Part shown: piece after piece, positions 59,106 through 64,000 of the stretch
Position numbering within the stretch: position 1 is the stretch's first letter
Layout of the letters: every line of letters starts with the position of its first letter
Origin: an uncultured Porphyromonas sp.
Lineage (GTDB): Bacteria; Bacteroidota; Bacteroidia; Bacteroidales; Porphyromonadaceae
Reading direction: 5' to 3'
Assembly (NCBI RefSeq): GCF_938046015.1
Contig: NZ_CALIXW010000035.1
Coordinates: forward strand, 1 to 64,000
Length of the DNA: 64,000 nucleotides
The notes under the pieces: model-generated
Told to the model about the DNA's origin: nothing
The model's input: only the letters and a program-made list of their open reading frames with translations
Database searches by the model: none
Position numbers and translations under genes: made by a program

Positions 59106-59193
59106 GTGAGGGATATCCGTCAGCTCCGTGAGGGATGTCAGTCAGGCGCGCGAGGGACGTCAGTCAGCCTCTCGAGGGATATCCCTCAGAGCG
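59106..59193. repeat. 22-bp minisatellite array, four units
   Basis: Unit starts are 59106, 59128, 59150 and 59172. Cores include GTGAGGGATATCCGTCAG, GCGAGGGACGTCAGTCAG and TCGAGGGATATCCCTCAG. It lies in the gap 58961-59338, which has no credible gene. Confidence 0.84.
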
Positions 59194-59338
59194 CTGGCAG
59201 AGGGCCGTCGGCGCGCTTAGCCTCTGCCTTAGCTGCGCTTATGAGGGGCTAAGGGCTTCGCCTTGAGGGCCTCGCCGAGCAGTATAGCGGAGGACTTTAC
59301 TCAGCTGTGAGCTAAGTCGCTAGGCGCTCCCCGCCCTT

Positions 59339-60883
59339 CTAGGGACGGATCTTGAGCTTGTGGGGCTTGCTTTCCTGCCAGAAGCGGTTGAGCGCCGTGA
59401 CGAGGAACTGATGCTCTCCGTCCAGCAGCTCGTCGATCGTCAGGCGATAGCGATTGCTACGCGAGATCTGACGGATGTAGCGGGGATCCTTGGTGCTGAC
59501 CTTCGTCCCGCGGGGGAAGGCGTAGACGACATAGAGGTAGGGGCTCTCGGGATCGTCCTTCTGATGGCTATCCTCCCAGCAGAGGCTGAAGCCCTCTCGA
59601 TCGTCCTCCAGCCAGATGCGGCTGGGGGCAGCGGGCGCCTTCGTCTTGCCCAGCACGCCACGCTGTACGGGCAGGAGCGCTGGGTAGCGCTGGTAGCTGG
59701 TGGCGAGGCTGTCGCCGATGCCGCCCACATTGCGCAGGAGGTCATCGGCAGGCCACCATACATTGCCCTGGGCGTAGTGGCGGCTCAGCTGGAGCTTCTC
59801 CCTGAGCTGGCGCCCCTCCATGGTGCGCCCTACGTGCTGCCCGATGTAGAGCTGGGTCGTACGGGGCAGCTGCTCGGCCCACCAGGGGACGAGGACGTCG
59901 TAGTCGGCGACCTTGTGCCCGCGATTCCAGTAGACCTGCGGCACGACGTAGTCCACCCAGCCCTCGTGCGCCCAGTAGAGGACGTCGGCCGAGAGGTCGT
60001 CGTAGGACTGTAGGCCCGCCGTCTGGCTACCCTCGGGGGCGGTACTGGCATTGCGGTAGATGCCGAAGGGGCTTACCCCGAAGCGCATCCAAGGGCGGAG
60101 CTCGAGGAGCGTCTCGCGGGTGGCGCGGATCAGCTCGTTGACCTTATCTCTGCGCCAGCGGGCCTTCTCGCCGCGGGCGTAGCCCTTGCCGAGGCCGTAG
60201 GCACGGAAGGTCTCCTCGTCCTGCAGCTCCTCTCCCGCCTTGGGATAGGGGTAGAAGTAGTCGTCGAAGTGCAGGCCATCGAGGTCGTAGCGCGTCACTA
60301 GGTCCTTGACGACGCTCGTGATGTAGGGGATGCTCTGCGGGTGTCCGGGGTTCATCAGGAGCTGCCCGCCGTAGCGTATGAAGAGCTCGGGATAGCGGCG
60401 TGCGGGGTGGGTCGGCGCTAGTTCGGCCGAGGCATTGGAGGCTCCGCGATAGGGATTGATCCAGGCGTGGAGCTCCATGCCGCGCTCGTGGCAAGCCTCG
60501 AGGACGAGCTCCAGCGGGTCCCAGGGCTCCTCGGGAGCTTGTCCTTGGCGCCCCGTCAGGTACTTGCTCCAGGGCTCTAGGGCGCTGGGGTACCAGGCAT
60601 CGCCCTCGGCGCGCACCTGGAAGAAGATGGCGTTGCAGCCGAGCTGGTGCAGGGTCTCGACGCGCTGCAGTAGGAGGTCAGCCGCGTCGTAGGGACTGAG
60701 CTGGGCGTATTCGCTTCTGTAGATCGTCGGGAGCCAAGCAGCACGCAGCTCACGCTTGAGCGGCTGGCGCGGATCGGGCAGCTCCGTGCCACGCCCGCGG
60801 CTAAGGCTGCAGGAGGACAGGAGGACAAGCGTCAGGAAGAGGGCGGGCAGGAGGTGCCGCGCCTCGGCGTAGCGTCGGTGCAT
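59339..60883 (-). CDS. GHL10 (DUF187) family lipoprotein, glycoside-hydrolase-like
   Basis: A 514-residue lipoprotein. The signal sequence ends in lipobox L-S-S-C with the cysteine near residue 25. The following TIM-barrel-like domain (about 45-360) has RAAWLPTIYRSEYAQLSPYD, LHQLGCNAIFFQVRAEGDAW, ELHAWINPYR, LDGLHFDDYFYPYP and WVDYVVPQVYW, all typical of the GHL10 family related to alpha-amylase folds. A C-terminal fibronectin-like region follows. The substrate is unknown; cell-wall or host glycans are possible. The ATG at 60883 shares one base with the cdsA stop (TAATG), indicating translational coupling. Confidence 0.87.
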   Translation of the reverse strand: MHRRYAEARHLLPALFLTLVLLSSCSLSRGRGTELPDPRQPLKRELRAAWLPTIYRSEYAQLSPYDAADLLLQRVETLHQLGCNAIFFQVRAEGDAWYPSALEPWSKYLTGRQGQAPEEPWDPLELVLEACHERGMELHAWINPYRGASNASAELAPTHPARRYPELFIRYGGQLLMNPGHPQSIPYITSVVKDLVTRYDLDGLHFDDYFYPYPKAGEELQDEETFRAYGLGKGYARGEKARWRRDKVNELIRATRETLLELRPWMRFGVSPFGIYRNASTAPEGSQTAGLQSYDDLSADVLYWAHEGWVDYVVPQVYWNRGHKVADYDVLVPWWAEQLPRTTQLYIGQHVGRTMEGRQLREKLQLSRHYAQGNVWWPADDLLRNVGGIGDSLATSYQRYPALLPVQRGVLGKTKAPAAPSRIWLEDDREGFSLCWEDSHQKDDPESPYLYVVYAFPRGTKVSTKDPRYIRQISRSNRYRLTIDELLDGEHQFLVTALNRFWQESKPHKLKIRP

Positions 60884-61710
60884 TAGCTGAGGTGTAGGTG
60901 CTGATAGACGTAGATGATCCACTCGACGAAGGCCAGGAAGGGCAGGACGAAGAGCAGACTATCGATGCGGTCGAGGATACCGCCGTGCCCAGGGATCACC
61001 TTGCCCGAGTCCTTGACGCCCGCCTTACGCTTGAGCATCGACTCGAAGAGGTCGCCCCAGGTGGCTGCCACCGAGATTACAGCGCCGTAGACGAGGCCGA
61101 GGAGGCTCCCCTCCATGAGGAAGTAGGAGACGAGGACGGTGGCGATGAAGCCGCCGACGAAGCCCTCCCAGCTCTTGTTCGGCGAGAGGCTGGGGAAGAG
61201 CTTGTGCCGTCCCAGCTGCGATCCCGCCAGGTAGGCGCCCGAGTCATTGACCCAGATGGCGATGAAGGCAAGGAAGAGCAGGCTGTAGCCGCTGCTCATC
61301 TGCGTGCCGTGCAGCAGGTGGGCGATGCTGAGGAAGCCGCCCGTGTAGATCTGCCCGAAGACGACCTTCGCCAGGTCGCCTGGCATGAGCTCGCGCTCGC
61401 TGTAGAGGCTGCGCACCAGCGTGTAGAGGAGGTACGCAGCGTAGGGCAGCAGGTAGATCGTCGCCCCGAGGCCCTCGGTGGCGATGCACTGCGTCGCCCA
61501 GAAGAGGTAGACCGCAGCTACGGCGTCGGTGATGCGGCGCAGGGGGTAGATACGGTGTGTCGAGACGAGGTTGGAGAACTCCCAGTTCGCCAGGAAGACG
61601 AGGACGCCGAAGACGGCCAGGTAGAGCGAGGTGCTCCCCAGGAGGAGGGCAGCCAGGATAAGGGCTGCGTAGAGGGCGCCGAAGATGGCGCGCGTGGCTA
61701 GGTTGCTCAT
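60883..61710 (-). CDS. cdsA: Phosphatidate cytidylyltransferase (CdsA)
   Basis: A 275-residue inner-membrane enzyme with about seven to eight hydrophobic segments that makes CDP-diacylglycerol from phosphatidic acid and CTP. The CdsA signature is present as WVNDSGAYLAGSQLGRHKL and SPNKSWEGFVGG, followed by WGDLFESMLKRKAGVKDSG and PGHGGILDRIDS. It lies 23 bp after ftsH and one base before GHL10, so ftsH-cdsA-GHL10 should be one operon. Confidence 0.95.
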   Translation of the reverse strand: MSNLATRAIFGALYAALILAALLLGSTSLYLAVFGVLVFLANWEFSNLVSTHRIYPLRRITDAVAAVYLFWATQCIATEGLGATIYLLPYAAYLLYTLVRSLYSERELMPGDLAKVVFGQIYTGGFLSIAHLLHGTQMSSGYSLLFLAFIAIWVNDSGAYLAGSQLGRHKLFPSLSPNKSWEGFVGGFIATVLVSYFLMEGSLLGLVYGAVISVAATWGDLFESMLKRKAGVKDSGKVIPGHGGILDRIDSLLFVLPFLAFVEWIIYVYQHLHLS

Positions 61711-61733
61711 AGGTCTATATAGAGGCTGAGGGC

Positions 61734-63809
61734 TTATACATCGCTAGGGGCGGGAGGGTTGGTCTCCGTTGGGGCCCCTGGCTGAGCTACCGTGGCGTCT
61801 GGGGCGGGGCTGGCAGCAGGAGCCTCGGGGGCTGCTGCAGACTCGGCTCCGTCCTTGGACTGCTCGGCCGCGCTCTCGGCATTGAGGCGCATCAGCTCAT
61901 CGGCACGGCTCTCCCAGGCGCGCTTACCGAAGATGTGCTCGACGTCCTCGGTGTAGATGACCTCACGCTCCAGCAGCAGCTGCGCGAGAGCCTCGAGGCC
62001 AGCGCGATGGGCGAGGATGGTGGCCTTAGCTCGGTCGTACTCCTCCTGGACGATGCGGCTGGCCTCCTGGTCGATGAGCTCGGCCGTCTTGTCGCTGTAG
62101 GGCTTGGTGAGGCCATAGCCGTCGCTCTGCATGTCGTAGTAGTTGAGGTTCGGCAGGCGCTCACTCATGCCGTAGTAGGCTACCATAGCATAGGCGATCT
62201 TGGTCGTATGCTCGAGGTCGTTGGCCGCGCCCGTAGAGATGCGCCCGAGGAGCAGCTCCTCGGCGGCGCGCCCTGCCAGAGTGGCGCATATCTGATCCCG
62301 TAGGGCCTGGGTCGTGGTGATCTGTCGCTCCTCGGGGAGGTACCAGGCGGCGCCGAGGGCCTTACCTCGGGGGACGATGGTGACCTTGACCAGTGGGTTG
62401 GCATAGCGCAGGTGCCAGCTGACGGTGGCGTGCCCTGCCTCGTGCAGGGCGATGCTGCGGCGCTCCTCCTCGGTGGTAATCTTGTTCTTCTTCTCCAGCC
62501 CGCCGACGACGCGGTCGATGGCATTCATGAAGTCCTCACGGGAGACGAAGTCCTTACCCGCACGGGCAGCGATGAGGGCGGCCTCATTACAGATATTGGC
62601 GATGTCCGCCCCCGAGAAGCCGGGGGTGCGACGAGCCAGCAGCTCGATGTCCACGGTCTCATCGATCTTCAGCGGACGTAGGTGGACGAGGAAGATCTCC
62701 TTGCGGTCGTTGACGTCCGGTAGGTCTACGTAGATCTGTCGGTCGAAGCGTCCCGCACGCAGCAGCGCGGGGTCGAGGATCTCGGCGCGGTTGGTGGCCG
62801 CCAGGATGATGATACCGCTATTGGTGCCGAAGCCGTCCATCTCGGTCAGCAGCTGGTTGAGCGTGTTCTCCCGCTCATCGTTGCCGCCGAGGCTGTTCTT
62901 CTGGCCGCGGGCGCGTCCGATGGCGTCGATCTCGTCGATGAAGATGATGCAGGGGGCCTTCTGCTTGGCCGTCTCGAAGAGGTCACGCACACGGCTGGCC
63001 CCGACGCCGACGAACATCTCGACGAAGTCCGAGCCTGCGAGGGAGAAGAAGGGCACGTGTGCCTCGCCCGCCACAGCCTTAGCTAGCAGCGTCTTCCCCG
63101 TCCCTGGAGGGCCGACTAGCAGGGCTCCCTTGGGGATCTTACCCCCGAGCTGGGTGTACTTGGCAGGGTTCTTGAGGAAGTGGACGATCTCCTCGACCTC
63201 CTCCTTGGCCTCGTGCAGGCCGGCGACGTCCTTGAAGGTCACCGAGGCGGTATCCTTGTCGAAGAGGCGTGCCTTGCTCTTGCCGATGCTCAGCGCACCG
63301 CCCATGCCGCCGCCCATAGCACTGGACTGGCGGCGCAGCATGATGATCCAGAAGCCAATGATGATGACCAGCGGGAGGAAGTTCAGCACGAGGCTCAGCA
63401 GTCCCGAGCGGCTTTCCTTATACTGCACGCGTGCGCGTATGGCCTGCTCCTCGTAGAACTTGTCGAAGCGGTCGACGCTCGGAATCTCGGTCTCTATGCT
63501 GCGCGTGCGCTCGGGCTGGACACGACCGAAGATGGGGCTCTTGCCTACGCTGTAGAGGCTGTCGGACTGGCTGGGGCGCAGCATCCCCACAGCGGTGTGC
63601 TCGCCTCGATCGACGATGATCTTGCTGAAGGACTCCTGCTTGGCTAGGCGCTGGAACTCGTCCCAGCTCACGCTCTTGGTCTCGCCCGAGCCGCCGTCCC
63701 ATAGGAAGAGCGCGCCGAGGACCCCGAGGATGATGGCGTAGATCCAAAGCTCCTTACCGAAGAGGCTAAAGCCTCGGCGTGGCTTGTTTGGCTTACTTGA
63801 TTCTATCAT
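61734..63809 (-). CDS. ftsH: ATP-dependent membrane zinc protease FtsH
   Basis: A 691-residue membrane AAA protease that degrades misfolded membrane and selected cytoplasmic proteins. Transmembrane segments lie near 21-37 and 138-157, with a periplasmic loop between. The Walker A motif is GPPGTGKT (233-240), Walker B IIFIDEID (288-295), the second region of homology follows, and the zinc motif is H456-E-A-G-H460 with D531 as third ligand. The C-terminal tail (about 645-691) is rich in Ala/Pro/Glu and probably disordered. It heads the ftsH-cdsA-GHL10 run. Confidence 0.97.
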   Translation of the reverse strand: MIESSKPNKPRRGFSLFGKELWIYAIILGVLGALFLWDGGSGETKSVSWDEFQRLAKQESFSKIIVDRGEHTAVGMLRPSQSDSLYSVGKSPIFGRVQPERTRSIETEIPSVDRFDKFYEEQAIRARVQYKESRSGLLSLVLNFLPLVIIIGFWIIMLRRQSSAMGGGMGGALSIGKSKARLFDKDTASVTFKDVAGLHEAKEEVEEIVHFLKNPAKYTQLGGKIPKGALLVGPPGTGKTLLAKAVAGEAHVPFFSLAGSDFVEMFVGVGASRVRDLFETAKQKAPCIIFIDEIDAIGRARGQKNSLGGNDERENTLNQLLTEMDGFGTNSGIIILAATNRAEILDPALLRAGRFDRQIYVDLPDVNDRKEIFLVHLRPLKIDETVDIELLARRTPGFSGADIANICNEAALIAARAGKDFVSREDFMNAIDRVVGGLEKKNKITTEEERRSIALHEAGHATVSWHLRYANPLVKVTIVPRGKALGAAWYLPEERQITTTQALRDQICATLAGRAAEELLLGRISTGAANDLEHTTKIAYAMVAYYGMSERLPNLNYYDMQSDGYGLTKPYSDKTAELIDQEASRIVQEEYDRAKATILAHRAGLEALAQLLLEREVIYTEDVEHIFGKRAWESRADELMRLNAESAAEQSKDGAESAAAPEAPAASPAPDATVAQPGAPTETNPPAPSDV

Positions 63810-63864
63810 GTTTATTCGTTGTTTGCTATCTGCACGGCTATCCTGGCGCGGACAGCACTAGATG

Positions 63865-63872
63865 TAAAGGTA
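63865..63872 (-). promoter_or_regulatory. Weak promoter box (TACCTTTA on minus strand) near ftsH
   Basis: TAAAGGTA on the plus strand differs from TAnnTTTG only in the last base, 55 bp before the ftsH ATG. Confidence 0.4.
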
Positions 63873-63921
63873 ACAAAAAACATGCCATCCCGGTTGCCCC
63901 TGTCAGCTCTGAGGCTGCTGG

Positions 63922-63941
63922 GTGAGCCTTCGGGGGCTCAC
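63922..63941. terminator. Small stable hairpin upstream of ftsH
   Basis: GTGAGCC pairs with GGCTCAC around a TTCGGG loop. Either a terminator of an unseen upstream gene or a structural element. The window end (63873-64000) otherwise shows no gene. Confidence 0.4.
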
Positions 63942-64000
63942 ATCCTGCGTCCTCGGCGGGCACCCTGTGCCGCCCTTAGCTGCCTCTGCGAGCGCTGTGG

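Noticed and set aside
1..64000. tRNA, rRNA or insertion-sequence genes
   Set aside because: I looked for T-loop-like GGTTCGA patterns, rRNA motifs and transposase motifs by eye and found none convincing; a tRNAscan or ISfinder run would settle it.

Overview
The window is a GC-rich chromosomal segment of a Bacteroidota species, most likely Porphyromonas or a close relative in Bacteroidales (an inference from gene content, not a database match). About a dozen genes are preceded by the Bacteroidota promoter box TAnnTTTG, start codons usually lack a Shine-Dalgarno sequence, and the families are typical of the group: DUF3078, a beta-barrel receptor with a carboxypeptidase-like domain, GHL10 lipoprotein, diaminopimelate dehydrogenase, A-type flavodiiron protein and PRiA4_ORF3-like protein. 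No tRNA, rRNA, IS transposase, prophage or CRISPR array was recognised.

Layout. 1-18.7 kb is mostly plus strand: tail of a basic protein, ROK regulator, trmD, succinyl/acetyl-CoA transferase, dnaE, trxA; then the minus-strand DUF3078 protein and a lipoprotein inside repeat-rich DNA; then glgP and an overlapping murD-ftsW-murG run. 19.1-26.1 kb is minus: TonB-type receptor, nagB, flavodiiron protein, lgt, ddh. 26.7-31.0 kb is plus: DUF177, rpmF, fabH, era, der. From 31.1 kb nearly everything is minus: pgk, a LuxR/hemerythrin pair with a divergent orphan promoter, PfkB kinase, holin-like and YtxH proteins, gapA, a PRiA4-like gene overlapping miaA, aspS, a small outer-membrane protein, metallophosphoesterase, NDH-2, a GH2 beta-galactosidase, epimerase, MlaD, amidase, N-acylglucosamine epimerase and nanA, efp, GHL10, cdsA and ftsH.

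How the genes fit together. Envelope building recurs (murD, ftsW, murG, ddh, lgt, cdsA, amidase, MlaD). Sugar use recurs too: nanA and the epimerase turn sialic acid into GlcNAc, nagB feeds glucosamine-6-phosphate into glycolysis (gapA, pgk), glgP mobilises glycogen, and the secreted beta-galactosidase attacks outside glycans. The flavodiiron protein and the RIC-like di-iron protein point to oxygen or nitric-oxide defence in an anaerobe.

The most unusual feature is the intergenic DNA. A degenerate minisatellite with an exact 22-bp period, built on a TGAGGGATATCCCTCA-like palindrome, recurs at about ten separate intergenic loci. A second family of 270-390 bp nested palindromes occurs in three of the same gaps, once as a 383/384-bp tandem triplication. 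A second notable locus is 34.2-35.8 kb, where a pseudo-receiver LuxR regulator and a RIC protein that has lost its N-terminal cysteine pair sit opposite an orphan promoter driving a possible small RNA.
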